Source: Lactonifactor sp. BIOML-A5
Lineage (GTDB): Bacteria > Bacillota > Clostridia > Lachnospirales > Lachnospiraceae
Direction of reading: 5' to 3'
Length of the DNA stretch: 64,000 bases
Assembly (NCBI RefSeq): GCF_009677585.1
Contig: NZ_WKYV01000006.1
Coordinates: 1-64,000, forward strand
Part shown: positions 1-8,729 of the stretch, in pieces
How the letters are laid out: every line of letters begins with the position of its first letter
How positions within the stretch are numbered: position 1 is the first letter of the stretch
Notes under the pieces: generated by a model
Databases searched by the model: none
What the model was told of the DNA's origin: nothing
Seen by the model: the letters and a program-made list of their open reading frames with translations, nothing else
Program-made: the position numbers and the translations under genes

Positions 1-64
1 AGAAACGCAGTAGCAAGCAGATCCACACAGTACCCCTGGCCCCAAGACCTCCTCCCTTGACCGT

Positions 65-129
65 CCGTCTGCGACACTCCGCTCGCCGACTATTTTATCT
101 CGAACTTTACATACACAAAACTATAATTT
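65..129. repeat. Intergenic repeat element, copy A
   Basis: This stretch upstream of truA matches positions 45724-45777 upstream of the mocA-like gene. The left 26 bases agree at 21 positions and the right 28 bases (from GAACTTTACAT to TATAATTT) agree at 25; copy A has 11 extra bases between the two blocks. It lies just before a -10 box (TATAAT, 150-155) but is itself non-coding. The function is unknown. The match was found by eye. Confidence 0.55.
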
Positions 130-149
130 AATTTTAAAGAATTCTATGG

Positions 150-155
150 TATAAT
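150..155 (+). promoter_or_regulatory. Probable -10 box of truA promoter
   Basis: TATAAT lies 30 bases before the truA ATG. The -35 region at the usual distance (127-132, TTTAAT) is weak, so only the -10 element is convincing. Confidence 0.45.
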
Positions 156-185
156 ACAAAAAACCACAGATAGGACTCAAATCAT

Positions 186-920
186 ATGAATTATAAACTA
201 ATTATCCAATACGACGGTACCCGCTATGACGGATGGCAGCGGCAGGGCAATACTGAGAATACGATTCAGGGGAGGATTGAGGAGGTTCTCTCACGGATGG
301 TACAGGCTCCTGTGGAAGTGCAGGGGGCCGGCAGGACAGATGCGGGGGTACATGCGCTGGGTCAGGTGGCCAGTGTGTATCTGGATACGGATGCTTCGGA
401 GGATGAAATCTGCCGATATTTGAACTTGTATCTACCGGAGGACATCGGGGTGGTAGAGGTAAGGCAGGCAGCTGACCGTTTTCATGCAAGGCTGAATGCT
501 TCAGGAAAGGTGTACCGTTACCGGATTGGCATCGGGGCGTATAAGAATGTATTTGAAAGAAAGTATTACTATCCTCTGGGGAAGGAACTGGATGTGGCCG
601 GGATGAGAGAGGCCGCTGCTCTTCTGGTAGGGGAACACGATTTTAAAAGCTTCTGTTCAAATAAAAGAATGAAAAAGTCAACGGTGAGGAGACTGAGAAG
701 GATTGACATCCGGGAAAAAGCTGGAGAAATTGAGATTACTTACGAGGGGGATGGATTTCTGTACAATATGGTGCGCATCCTCACGGGTACTCTGATAGAA
801 GTGGGACAGGGGAAACGGTGTCCGGATTCTATGAAAGAGATTCTGGTGGGAAGAAACAGGAAACTAGCAGGCTATACAGCTCCTGCCAGGGGATTGATTC
901 TGGCGGAAGTGAAATATTAG
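186..920 (+). CDS. truA: tRNA pseudouridine(38-40) synthase TruA
   Basis: This cytoplasmic enzyme converts uridines 38-40 of the tRNA anticodon arm to pseudouridine. The protein has 244 residues, the normal length for TruA. The N-terminus carries the family pattern YDGTxYxGWQ, and the catalytic motif GRTDAGVHA is present with the nucleophilic aspartate at residue 52. The C-terminal half has the typical FLYNMVRILTGTL segment. The ATG at 186 follows a -10 box at 150-155. A thioesterase gene starts 32 bases after the stop, so the two are probably co-transcribed. In many Firmicutes truA follows ribosomal protein and ECF transporter genes, but what precedes it here is outside the window. Confidence 0.97.
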   Translation: MNYKLIIQYDGTRYDGWQRQGNTENTIQGRIEEVLSRMVQAPVEVQGAGRTDAGVHALGQVASVYLDTDASEDEICRYLNLYLPEDIGVVEVRQAADRFHARLNASGKVYRYRIGIGAYKNVFERKYYYPLGKELDVAGMREAAALLVGEHDFKSFCSNKRMKKSTVRRLRRIDIREKAGEIEITYEGDGFLYNMVRILTGTLIEVGQGKRCPDSMKEILVGRNRKLAGYTAPARGLILAEVKY

Positions 921-952
921 GGAAGGTACAGGAGAAAAGGAGAGAAGACAAA

Positions 953-1429
953 ATGACAGAACAAGATAAGAGCGAAGCTTTCTGGAGGGATGAGCAGGAA
1001 GCCATGGAGAAAGCCATGAGAGAGAGGATTAGAAGAATAGATTCAGAACCCGCTACGCATATTTACAATATGATGAAGCCCGGGTTCTGTGCCTGCAGTG
1101 CCAGGGAAGAGTGGCTGACGGTGCGCTATCCGGTGGAGGACTGGGCGCTGAACCATATGTCTTCCATGCACGGAGGACTTATAGCCGCCGCAGTGGACAC
1201 TACCTGCGGCATACTCTCTGGCAACAGAAGCAAAAATATGGTTACACCCACCATTAATCTCACCATAAATTACCTCTCCCCGGCAGTGAAGGGGGATGAT
1301 ATGCTGGTAACCGCCAAGATGGAGCGGTGCGGCAGACATCTGGTAAATGTCTCTGCCAAATGCACGGGAGAACAGTCAGGCAAGACGATAGCAACCGCTC
1401 TGGTGAGCTTTATGCTGGGAGGAAAATAG
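953..1429 (+). CDS. PaaI-type hotdog thioesterase
   Basis: This is a 158-residue single-domain hotdog protein of the PaaI / acyl-CoA thioesterase family, which hydrolyses acyl-CoA thioesters, often aromatic ones. The pattern HGGxxxxxxD is visible at residues 73-82 (HGGLIAAAVD), followed by the beta strands INLTINYLSP typical of the fold. I chose the ATG at 953 because a purine-rich ribosome binding site (ggagaaaaggagag) precedes it; an in-frame start at 818 would run far into truA. About 35 N-terminal residues before the hotdog core are charged and probably helical. The substrate cannot be told from sequence. The gene sits between truA and an unknown gene, probably in one transcript. Confidence 0.85.
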   Translation: MTEQDKSEAFWRDEQEAMEKAMRERIRRIDSEPATHIYNMMKPGFCACSAREEWLTVRYPVEDWALNHMSSMHGGLIAAAVDTTCGILSGNRSKNMVTPTINLTINYLSPAVKGDDMLVTAKMERCGRHLVNVSAKCTGEQSGKTIATALVSFMLGGK

Positions 1430-1443
1430 GAGGAACGGGGGAT

Positions 1444-2067
1444 ATGGAAGGCACTACGCAAAATACATGGCCGGAGAGTTACTACAGCGAAAAAGATCCC
1501 GGGCTCAGAAGGATACTTTTGGAGGAAGAGATACGGCAGCACCCGGGAGTTTCGGAGAATGATCTGAGGCAGAAGCTGTGGGAAATACGTTATGTCTCCA
1601 GGGACAAAAAAAACACCGGCCAGCAGGTGGACAATTATATCGGAGGATGGATGGAGATGCTCTATCTTTCCAGGAATAACGGGGGGCTTTTCGGCTTCCG
1701 GTATGCTGCAAAAGAGCTGAGGAAAACCATAAAAAAAATGGGATTTTCCGAGGCGGAAGAGTACGGGGAGACGGGCAGGGAGGTCCTTTACCGTGAGATT
1801 TATCATCTCTGTTCCTTTTACTACCATCTCTGCGCAACGGATAAGGGGTACGGAACGAAGCTTATGGGAATGATGTCCATGAAGGATGAAGACATTACCA
1901 TGAAAATCGCAAAGGAAGTACTGCAGAATGCGTACAGGCTTCCTATGAACACAGGCCTTGTCCAGGAGATGGAGGTGTTTACAAAAGCGGCCACTCAGGC
2001 ATTTTATGATTATTTTCCAAGGGAAAAGGATAAACTGGACAGCCAGGTGGAGAAGTTGAGAAAATAA
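1444..2067 (+). CDS. Uncharacterised protein, possibly a DUF6553-type family
   Basis: This is a soluble-looking protein of 207 residues with no signal peptide or membrane segment. It is rich in charged residues and probably mostly helical, and I see no catalytic motif. I recall similar proteins (DUF6553) in Lachnospiraceae, but this assignment is from memory and weak. The start at 1444 is chosen because GGAGGAACGGGG precedes it; an in-frame start at 1327 would overlap the thioesterase gene. It begins 14 bases after the thioesterase stop and is followed by a strong terminator, so it is the last gene of the truA transcript. The function is unknown. Confidence 0.6.
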   Translation: MEGTTQNTWPESYYSEKDPGLRRILLEEEIRQHPGVSENDLRQKLWEIRYVSRDKKNTGQQVDNYIGGWMEMLYLSRNNGGLFGFRYAAKELRKTIKKMGFSEAEEYGETGREVLYREIYHLCSFYYHLCATDKGYGTKLMGMMSMKDEDITMKIAKEVLQNAYRLPMNTGLVQEMEVFTKAATQAFYDYFPREKDKLDSQVEKLRK

Positions 2068-2091
2068 TTGAAATAATTCAAAAAGCATAAG

Positions 2092-2142
2092 AAAAAGTTG
2101 AGGAACCCCAGAATTTTTGGGACAATTTTCCTCAGCTTTTTT
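2092..2142 (+). terminator. Rho-independent terminator after the truA group
   Basis: The arms AAAAGTTGAGGAA (2093-2105) and TTCCTCAGCTTTT (2128-2140) pair fully with one G-U pair, and an inner CCC/GGG pairing extends the structure. A run of T ends the right arm. It separates the truA group from the ssnA promoter. Confidence 0.85.
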
Positions 2143-2170
2143 CTGTTTGGTTAAGTTTCCGACATGGCAT

Positions 2171-2204
2171 ACAAAAATTTTTAGATATACTTAAAAATTT
2201 TTGT
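2171..2204. promoter_or_regulatory. Perfect 13-bp inverted repeat (operator candidate) before ssnA
   Basis: ACAAAAATTTTTA (2171-2183) and its exact reverse complement (2192-2204) are separated by 8 bases. The right arm ends 9 bases before the -35 box of the ssnA promoter, a classic activator position. The block 2171-2219 aligns without gaps to the reverse complement of 37918-37966, which precedes the regulator/dpaL operon. A YheO-type regulator encoded at 37.2-37.9 kb is the natural candidate to bind it; that is inference. Confidence 0.7.
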
Positions 2205-2213
2205 TAAAAACTA

Positions 2214-2242
2214 TTGCTATTGCTTATTTTCCATGGTACACT
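2214..2242 (+). promoter_or_regulatory. ssnA promoter
   Basis: TTGCTA (2214-2219), a 17-bp spacer and TACACT (2237-2242) form a sigma-70 type promoter. The rightward promoter of the xanthine dehydrogenase operon (37985-38013) has the same -35 hexamer TTGCTA with a 17-bp spacer. Confidence 0.65.
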
Positions 2243-2295
2243 CTAACTATCAAGAGGGTTTTTATATTTTTTTCTAAATGAAGGAGGTAACACAT

Positions 2296-3630
2296 ATGCT
2301 GGTAATTGGCAACGGGAGAATGATTACAAGAGATGCAGAGAATCCATTTATCGAAAATGGGGCAGTGGCTATGGATGGAAACACCATCGTGATGACAGGA
2401 ACCACAGAAGCGGTGAAAGGTGCTTATCCGCAGACAGAATACATAGATGCAAAAGGAAAAATCATTATGCCCGCCTTTATCAATGTGCATGAGCATATAT
2501 ACAGTGCCTTTGCCAGAGGGCTGTCCATCAATGGGTATAATCCTGACGGTTTTCTGGATATCCTGGACGGTATGTGGTGGACCATTGACCGGCATCTGAC
2601 TCCTGAGCAGATCCGCTACAGTGCGCTGGCAACGTACATGGACTCCATTAAAAACGGAGTGACTACAGTGTTTGACCACCATGCAAGCTTCGGCCATATT
2701 ACAGACAGCTTGTTTACTATAGAAGACGCGGCAAAGGAGCTGGGAATCCGGACCTGTCTGTGCTACGAAGTGTCGGATCGGGACGGCAAAGAAAAGGCCA
2801 GAGAATCCGTGATGGAAAATGCCAGATTTATAAAACATGCCCTGGAAGATGAGAGCGATATGATTGCGGGGATGATGGGAATGCATGCGTCCTTTACCAT
2901 ATCGGATGAGACCATGGCCCTTGCGGCTGAGAACAAACCCGGGGAAGTGGGATACCACATTCATGTGGCGGAAGGGATAGAAGATCTCCACCATTGTCTG
3001 AAAACCTATGGAAAACGAATCGTAGACCGGCTTATGGACTGTAATGTGCTTGGGGATAAGACGCTTCTTGGACACTGTATCTATGTAAATGATCATGAGA
3101 TGGATCTGATCAAAGAGACAGACACCATGGTTGTACATAATCCGGAATCGAATATGGGCAATGCCTGCGGATGCCCGCCAACTATGGCAATCGTTCACAA
3201 GGGAATTCTTACAGGGCTTGGAACCGATGGGTATACCCATGATATGACAGAATCCTATAAAGTAGCCAATGTACTTCACAAACACCATTTATGCGATCCC
3301 AATGCTGCCTGGGCAGAGGTTCCTCAGATGCTGTTCGAGGGAAATGCCAGGATAGCGGGACGATACTTTAAAAAACCTTTGGGTGTACTGAAAAAAGGTG
3401 CGGCGGCAGATGTGATAGTAGTAGATTATGATCCACTGACTCCTATGAATGGTGACAACTGCAACGGTCATATTCTGTTCGGCATGCAGGGAAGAGATAC
3501 TACTACCACTGTATGTAACGGGAAGGTATTGATGAGAGACAGAGTGCTCACCGGTATTGACGAGGAAGCGACTCTGGCAAAATGCAGAGAAGAAGCCAAA
3601 AAACTGGCAGATGATATTAACAGCAGATAG
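2296..3630 (+). CDS. ssnA: SsnA, putative aminohydrolase of selenium/purine metabolism
   Basis: SsnA is an amidohydrolase-superfamily protein related to chlorohydrolases and guanine deaminase, and it recurs beside selenium-dependent molybdenum hydroxylase genes; the exact substrate is unproven. The protein has 444 residues. Metal-site residues of the TIM-barrel family are visible: HEH (H65, H67), HIH (H221, H223) with E227, GH (H260), and the final aspartate in LGTDG (D311). The ATG at 2296 is preceded by GGAGGT at 2282-2287; an ATG at 2278 lies upstream of that site and is unlikely to be used. ygfK begins 17 bases after the stop, so the two are in one operon. Expression is probably set by the inverted repeat and promoter at 2171-2242. 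Confidence 0.92.
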   Translation: MLVIGNGRMITRDAENPFIENGAVAMDGNTIVMTGTTEAVKGAYPQTEYIDAKGKIIMPAFINVHEHIYSAFARGLSINGYNPDGFLDILDGMWWTIDRHLTPEQIRYSALATYMDSIKNGVTTVFDHHASFGHITDSLFTIEDAAKELGIRTCLCYEVSDRDGKEKARESVMENARFIKHALEDESDMIAGMMGMHASFTISDETMALAAENKPGEVGYHIHVAEGIEDLHHCLKTYGKRIVDRLMDCNVLGDKTLLGHCIYVNDHEMDLIKETDTMVVHNPESNMGNACGCPPTMAIVHKGILTGLGTDGYTHDMTESYKVANVLHKHHLCDPNAAWAEVPQMLFEGNARIAGRYFKKPLGVLKKGAAADVIVVDYDPLTPMNGDNCNGHILFGMQGRDTTTTVCNGKVLMRDRVLTGIDEEATLAKCREEAKKLADDINSR

Positions 3631-3647
3631 TGCGGGAGGTAGATAAA

Positions 3648-6641
3648 ATGAGTGATCGGATGACATGTATGCCATTTTCCCAGTTAATGACCTGGATTAT
3701 GGAGGAAAAGAAGAAGAGAAATACAGTATTTGGTACCCACAGTCCTTATGCAGCAGGTGATGAGACTCTGGAATTGTTCGGAAGAAAGCTGGAGACCCCA
3801 ATCGGACCGGCCGCAGGTCCCCATACCCAGCTGGCCCAGAATATTATTGCTGCCTACTATACAGGAAGCCGTTTTTTCGAACTGAAAACGGTACAGATCA
3901 TGGACGGAGATGAACTGTCTGCCTGCGTTAACAAGCCCTGTATTCTGGCAGAGGACGAATGCTATAACTGTGAGTGGTCCACAGAGCTGTTTGTTCCCCA
4001 GGCTATGGGTGAATATATTAAAGCATGGTTTGCCCTTCACGTGATGGCAAAAGAATGGGGGCTGGGAAGCCAGGACGGTTTTCAGTTCAATATCAGCGTG
4101 GGGTATGATCTGGCAGGAATCAAGTCGGAAAAGATCGATACATTCATTGAAAGCATGAAGGAAGCTAAGGATACGGATATCTTCAGGGAGTGCAGACAGT
4201 GGCTTCTGGACCATATTGATATGTTTGAACGGTTCACGGCAGAGGATGCGGAGAAAATTCCTTCCGATATCTGCAACTCGGCTACCATTTCCACTCTGCA
4301 CGGATGTCCTCCCCAGGAGATTGAAAGCATAGCCAATTATCTGTTTACAGAAAAACATATGAACACCTTTATCAAGTGCAATCCCACTCTTCTGGGATAT
4401 GATTTTGCCAGAAAAACTATGGACGACATGGGATATGACTATATGGTATTCGGAGATTTCCACTTTAAAGACGATCTTCAGTATGAAGACGCTATTCCCA
4501 TGTTCCGCCGGCTGATGAAGCTGTCTGAGGAACTGGGCCTGGCATTCGGCGTGAAGATTACCAACACCTTCCCAGTGGATGTAACAAGGAGTGAGCTTCC
4601 CAGCGAAGAAATGTATATGTCAGGAAAGTCTCTCTTTCCTCTGTCCATCTCTCTGGCTGCAAAGCTTTCCAAAGAGTTTGACGGGAAACTTCGCATTGCC
4701 TACTCCGGAGGAGCAGATTACTATAATATCGGCCGAATTATCGGTGCCGGTATCTGGCCGGTTACCGTTGCAACCACCCTGTTAAAGCCAGGGGGATACA
4801 ACAGGGGTACGCAGATGGCAGATCTGCTCGCAAAGCAGGGCTTCCGGCCTTTTTGCGGGGTAGATGTGGATGCACTGTCAAAGCTGGCGGAGGACGCAAA
4901 GAAAGACAGCCACCATGTGAAGGCCGCGAAACCGCTTCCCAGCAGAAAGACTAAGGAGACGGTTCCTCTTCTGGACTGTTTTATGGCACCCTGTGAGGAG
5001 GGATGTCCCATTCACCAGGATATCACCAATTATATAGCGCTGGCTGGAGAAGGCAAGTATGAAGAGGCGCTTCAGGTTATCCTGCGGAAAAATCCTCTGC
5101 CCTTTATCACCGGTACTATCTGTGCTCATAACTGTATGGGAAAATGCACCAGAAATTTCTACGAAGAGGCCGTCAACATCCGGGGTGTGAAACTGGAGGC
5201 AGCAGAGAAGGCTTATGATGCCGTTGCCTCCCGGATTCAGCCGGTGCCTGTAAACGGAGCGGAAAAGGTTGCTGTAGTCGGAGGAGGGCCGGCAGGCATC
5301 GCTACTGCCTATTTCCTGGCACGGGAAGGCGTGGGGGTTACAGTATTCGAGAAAGAGGCTTCTCTTGGAGGTGTGGTCCGCAATGTAATCCCGGGATTCA
5401 GAATTTCCGGGGAATCTATTGACAAAGACATTGCCCTCATTGAAAAGCTGGGAGTGACTGTTAAGACCAATGCAGAGATAACTTCTCTGGAGGAACTGAA
5501 GGCTGAGGGATTCACTTCTATTGTGCTTGCTCTGGGTGCTTCCAAGCCCGGAAGTCTGAAGCTGGAGAAAGGGGAAACCATGAATGCCCTGGAATTCCTG
5601 AGAGAATTCAAGGAAAAAGACGGAGATCTTTCACTGGGCAGAAATGTGGTTGTCATCGGAGGCGGAAATACTGCCATGGATACAGCAAGAGCGGCGAAAC
5701 GCACCAAAGGGGTGGAACATGTCTATTTGGTATACCGGAGAACCAAACGCTATATGCCGGCTGACGAGGAAGAATTAGATATGGCAGAAAAGGATGGGGT
5801 TATCTTCAGGGAGCTTCTGGCTCCTATATCTCTGGAAGACGGCCAGCTTCTCTGTGAAAAGATGCAGCTGGGTGCCCTGGATGCATCCGGCCGGCAGAGC
5901 GTAAGCGGGACTGGGGAAAAAGAATCGGTGCCGGCCGACACAGTAATTGTTGCGGTAGGCGAGAAGGTCCCCACAGAATTCTACCAGGCTAACGGGCTGA
6001 ATACAGACGACAGGGGAAAAGCATACAGGGATGACAAAACCCTGGAATCCAGTCAGAAGGGGATCTATCTGGCCGGTGACGGTCTCGGCGGTCCGGCGAC
6101 TGTAGTGGAGGGAATCCGGGATGCGCAGAAGGTGGCTGCGGCGATCCTTAGCAGTCCTGCAGTCAGTGAATGTGAAAAGGAAGGATCCAGGGAAGAATGT
6201 TTTGCCAAGAAAGGGATTCTGGTCAGCGAAAACGAGGCTCCTCATGAGAGCAAACGCTGCCTGAATTGTGCCGCTGTATGTGAAAACTGTGTGGATGTAT
6301 GTCCAAACCGGGCAAATATATCTATCCAGGTGCCGGGAATGCCTATGGCCCAGATTATCCACGTGGACTATATGTGCAATGAATGCGGCAACTGCAAGAG
6401 TTTCTGCCCATATGCCAGTGCTCCTTATCTGGATAAATTCACATTGTTTGCCAACGAGAAGGATATGGCAGACAGCAAGAACCAGGGCTTTGCCGTACTG
6501 GACAGAGAGGCCGGATTGTGCAGGGTAAGACTGTTTGGGAACGAAGTAACGCTGAAAGTTTCTGAAGATAACGAGAGAATCCCCAAAGGCCTGAGAGATC
6601 TCATGGCAGCCGTAATAAAAGACTATTCCTATTTGCTGTAA
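3648..6641 (+). CDS. ygfK: YgfK, putative selenate reductase / purine-pathway flavo-iron-sulfur oxidoreductase
   Basis: This is a 997-residue multi-domain redox protein. In order: a dihydroorotate-dehydrogenase-like N-terminal half (about 1-430); a GltD-like helical iron-sulfur domain with CxxxCP and CAHNCMGKC (about 446-500); an FAD/NAD(P)H domain with GGGPAGIA near 544 and a second nucleotide motif GGGNTAMDTARAAKR; and a C-terminal pair of [4Fe-4S] motifs at about 870-925. The family is known as YgfK; its gene has been linked genetically to anaerobic urate use in gut bacteria, and the name selenate reductase subunit is historical. I infer that it passes electrons between NAD(P)H or ferredoxin and a purine intermediate. 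The ATG at 3648 has GGGAGGT upstream; an in-frame GTG at 3630 overlaps ssnA. Confidence 0.92.
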   Translation: MSDRMTCMPFSQLMTWIMEEKKKRNTVFGTHSPYAAGDETLELFGRKLETPIGPAAGPHTQLAQNIIAAYYTGSRFFELKTVQIMDGDELSACVNKPCILAEDECYNCEWSTELFVPQAMGEYIKAWFALHVMAKEWGLGSQDGFQFNISVGYDLAGIKSEKIDTFIESMKEAKDTDIFRECRQWLLDHIDMFERFTAEDAEKIPSDICNSATISTLHGCPPQEIESIANYLFTEKHMNTFIKCNPTLLGYDFARKTMDDMGYDYMVFGDFHFKDDLQYEDAIPMFRRLMKLSEELGLAFGVKITNTFPVDVTRSELPSEEMYMSGKSLFPLSISLAAKLSKEFDGKLRIAYSGGADYYNIGRIIGAGIWPVTVATTLLKPGGYNRGTQMADLLAKQGFRPFCGVDVDALSKLAEDAKKDSHHVKAAKPLPSRKTKETVPLLDCFMAPCEEGCPIHQDITNYIALAGEGKYEEALQVILRKNPLPFITGTICAHNCMGKCTRNFYEEAVNIRGVKLEAAEKAYDAVASRIQPVPVNGAEKVAVVGGGPAGIATAYFLAREGVGVTVFEKEASLGGVVRNVIPGFRISGESIDKDIALIEKLGVTVKTNAEITSLEELKAEGFTSIVLALGASKPGSLKLEKGETMNALEFLREFKEKDGDLSLGRNVVVIGGGNTAMDTARAAKRTKGVEHVYLVYRRTKRYMPADEEELDMAEKDGVIFRELLAPISLEDGQLLCEKMQLGALDASGRQSVSGTGEKESVPADTVIVAVGEKVPTEFYQANGLNTDDRGKAYRDDKTLESSQKGIYLAGDGLGGPATVVEGIRDAQKVAAAILSSPAVSECEKEGSREECFAKKGILVSENEAPHESKRCLNCAAVCENCVDVCPNRANISIQVPGMPMAQIIHVDYMCNECGNCKSFCPYASAPYLDKFTLFANEKDMADSKNQGFAVLDREAGLCRVRLFGNEVTLKVSEDNERIPKGLRDLMAAVIKDYSYLL

Positions 6642-6657
6642 ACGGGGATACAATAAA

Positions 6658-6685
6658 AGGGACACTGCTTGCTGGCAGTGTCCCT
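6658..6685 (+). promoter_or_regulatory. Intercistronic hairpin between ygfK and the FUSC gene
   Basis: AGGGACACTG and CAGTGTCCCT pair perfectly (10 bp, 8-base loop). No T run follows, so it is more likely an mRNA processing or stability element, or a leaky attenuator, than a full terminator. Confidence 0.5.
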
Positions 6686-6716
6686 GATTCCATTTGAGAC
6701 AGAAGGGAGGAGACAA

Positions 6717-8729
6717 ATGATTATAAGTGCAAGCCGGCGGGGAAAGACCATGACAGATGATGGAAAGACAGCCCAGCTGCTGACAAAATGGCGTGTCGCT
6801 TTTCCTACTATTTTTGTCTCTCTTTTTTTGTTTTTTACTATATTTTTTCTGTTTGGTTCCAAGCAGGTGATTTTGGTTTCGTTTTTAACTCTCTTTTTCA
6901 AGACAAAAAGTACTCAGGATTTTACTTTCGGGGAATTGCTCCAGGCTTACGGAAGGATCCTGCTGGCAGGTCTGGCAGCCTATGGGGCGACCCGGAACCT
7001 CCCTCTCTGTATTCTGCTGAACCTGCTGGTTCCCTTTCTGCTTGTATATCTTCTCACGGACAAATTTACACCAAAAGCCTATTTTGTGTATGGAATGGCG
7101 TTTGTCTTTCTGCAGCTGCTGCCCATACCGGCAAAGCTGCTTTTGGTACGTATAGGGGCTCTGCTGTATGCGTTTTGTTTTCTGACGGCAGCTTTATATC
7201 TTCACAGAAAAATATTCAGAAAAAAGCGGCATTATGGCACTGTGCGCAGTGGAATGGCAAATATGGCGCTGCAGCTGGAGAAACTTTCGGAAGGAAGGAG
7301 AGACCGGGGGGATATGGCGGATCTGGTGCAGATGATGTACCATATGAATCAGGTGATCTATGCCAGCAGGAATTACAGGTATCTGGCTGACGGATATGGA
7401 AAGATAAATTATTACTTTATGATTGTCTTTCAGCGGTTCCGCTACTATATGACAGAGCTGCTGGATCCAAAAAAGGGTATAGCGTTCAATGAGCAGGAGT
7501 ATCACAGGCAGCTGGCGAGGGTCTTCCGGAATGTGGAACAGCAGATGAATGAGGCGGATAATCATGGGCTGATCTCAGAGATCAATTACTTCCAGAGTCA
7601 TGAGAGACTGGGAGATGAGAAGCTGAATCAGGCCATGGAGTTTATTCTTGGACTTATCTGTTTTGCTTTAAAGGAGGTAACTTCCACAGATAAAGCAAAC
7701 AGGGGGAGGGAGTGGAGACGGCCCAGAGGCAAGACAGGAGGTCCGAAGGAGTTTTTGCGGAAATTTCATCCGGACAGATTTCAGGTACGGTTTGCCCTGA
7801 GGCTGTCTGTCGTGCTCTGTATTTCATTTGCCTTTTGCAGGATTACTTCCCTGGAACACGGCTATTGGTTTCCTATGAGTGCTTTTTTAATGCTGATGCC
7901 ATATTCAGAAGAAAGTATGCTCAAGCTGAATAACCGTATCATCGGCACTGTGACGGGACTTTTTATTACCTTTTTCCTGACCGAGATTTTTAAGTCCTTC
8001 TGGGGGCATATCGGGATCATAGTGGTGATGACCTGCCTGATGTACTATGTTCCGGTAACCTCCTGGACGATGCCTATGTACAGTACCTGCTACGGGATGG
8101 CCCTGACTACCTTAAGCCTGGATACGGGTCAGGCCATTGCGCTTCGAATCTTATGTGTGGGGCTGGCTGCTGTGACCGTATGGCTGGCCAACCGTTTTAT
8201 TCTTCCGATTACTGCAAAATCGGAATTTCTAAAAAGCGTTAACGATCTGCTTGATATTGATGAGAAGCTGGTAGGTGAACTGCAAAAAAGCCTGTATGAT
8301 GAAGAGGATCCCAGCCTGCTTCGGGAGTATATGATGGTCTCAAATCTCCTCTCTGAGGAGATCCGGAATTATATGAAGGAAAATATGGGGGAAAATGAGA
8401 AGCAGTTCTATAGCCGGCTGCTGCCCATCAACCGCCGGCTCCTCTCAGAGATCGAGCAGATTCATGCGTATTTGAAGAAATATAAGGTAAGCCCCAGGGA
8501 AAATCCCGCCATTGAGGAACTTCTCGGGAATATGGAGCAGGCGTTAAAGCGGATACGCAGGGGATTTACAAAGAATGAACTGAACAGTTTTCTCACAGCA
8601 GGCAGTGAGTTCCGGGTCTATGGGAAGCTGGAAGAGGAGATTTATTTCAATACACTGGCGCTCAACTGCATGAACAGTGTCGCCAGAATCTCTGAAATTT
8701 TACCGAAAAAACCGCCGAATAACATATGA
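6717..8729 (+). CDS. FUSC-family inner membrane protein
   Basis: This is a 670-residue membrane protein. Hydrophobic helices cluster at about residues 22-165, followed by a charged cytoplasmic region (about 170-370), a second helix cluster (about 375-520), and a long charged C-terminal tail. This double arrangement matches the fusaric acid resistance (FUSC / aromatic acid exporter) family, whose members are thought to export aromatic acids. The start at 6717 follows AAGGGAGGAG. The gene lies between ygfK and the xdhC-like gene, separated from ygfK by a hairpin and from xdhC by a strong promoter. Its position might point to export of a purine-derived or aromatic acid, but that is only inference. 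Confidence 0.75.
   Translation: MIISASRRGKTMTDDGKTAQLLTKWRVAFPTIFVSLFLFFTIFFLFGSKQVILVSFLTLFFKTKSTQDFTFGELLQAYGRILLAGLAAYGATRNLPLCILLNLLVPFLLVYLLTDKFTPKAYFVYGMAFVFLQLLPIPAKLLLVRIGALLYAFCFLTAALYLHRKIFRKKRHYGTVRSGMANMALQLEKLSEGRRDRGDMADLVQMMYHMNQVIYASRNYRYLADGYGKINYYFMIVFQRFRYYMTELLDPKKGIAFNEQEYHRQLARVFRNVEQQMNEADNHGLISEINYFQSHERLGDEKLNQAMEFILGLICFALKEVTSTDKANRGREWRRPRGKTGGPKEFLRKFHPDRFQVRFALRLSVVLCISFAFCRITSLEHGYWFPMSAFLMLMPYSEESMLKLNNRIIGTVTGLFITFFLTEIFKSFWGHIGIIVVMTCLMYYVPVTSWTMPMYSTCYGMALTTLSLDTGQAIALRILCVGLAAVTVWLANRFILPITAKSEFLKSVNDLLDIDEKLVGELQKSLYDEEDPSLLREYMMVSNLLSEEIRNYMKENMGENEKQFYSRLLPINRRLLSEIEQIHAYLKKYKVSPRENPAIEELLGNMEQALKRIRRGFTKNELNSFLTAGSEFRVYGKLEEEIYFNTLALNCMNSVARISEILPKKPPNNI

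Noticed and set aside
2243..2295. Purine riboswitch in the ssnA leader
   Set aside because: The leader after the promoter is only about 50 bases long and A/T-rich; the paired stems and conserved loops of a purine riboswitch are absent.
2224..3288. Long minus-strand reading frame (354 codons) opposite ssnA
   Set aside because: It lies wholly on the other strand of the well-supported ssnA gene and its promoter, has no recognisable domain and no ribosome binding site.
6658..6685. Rho-independent terminator after ygfK
   Set aside because: The stem is perfect but the following bases (GATTCCATTTG) hold no T run, so I record it only as an intercistronic hairpin.
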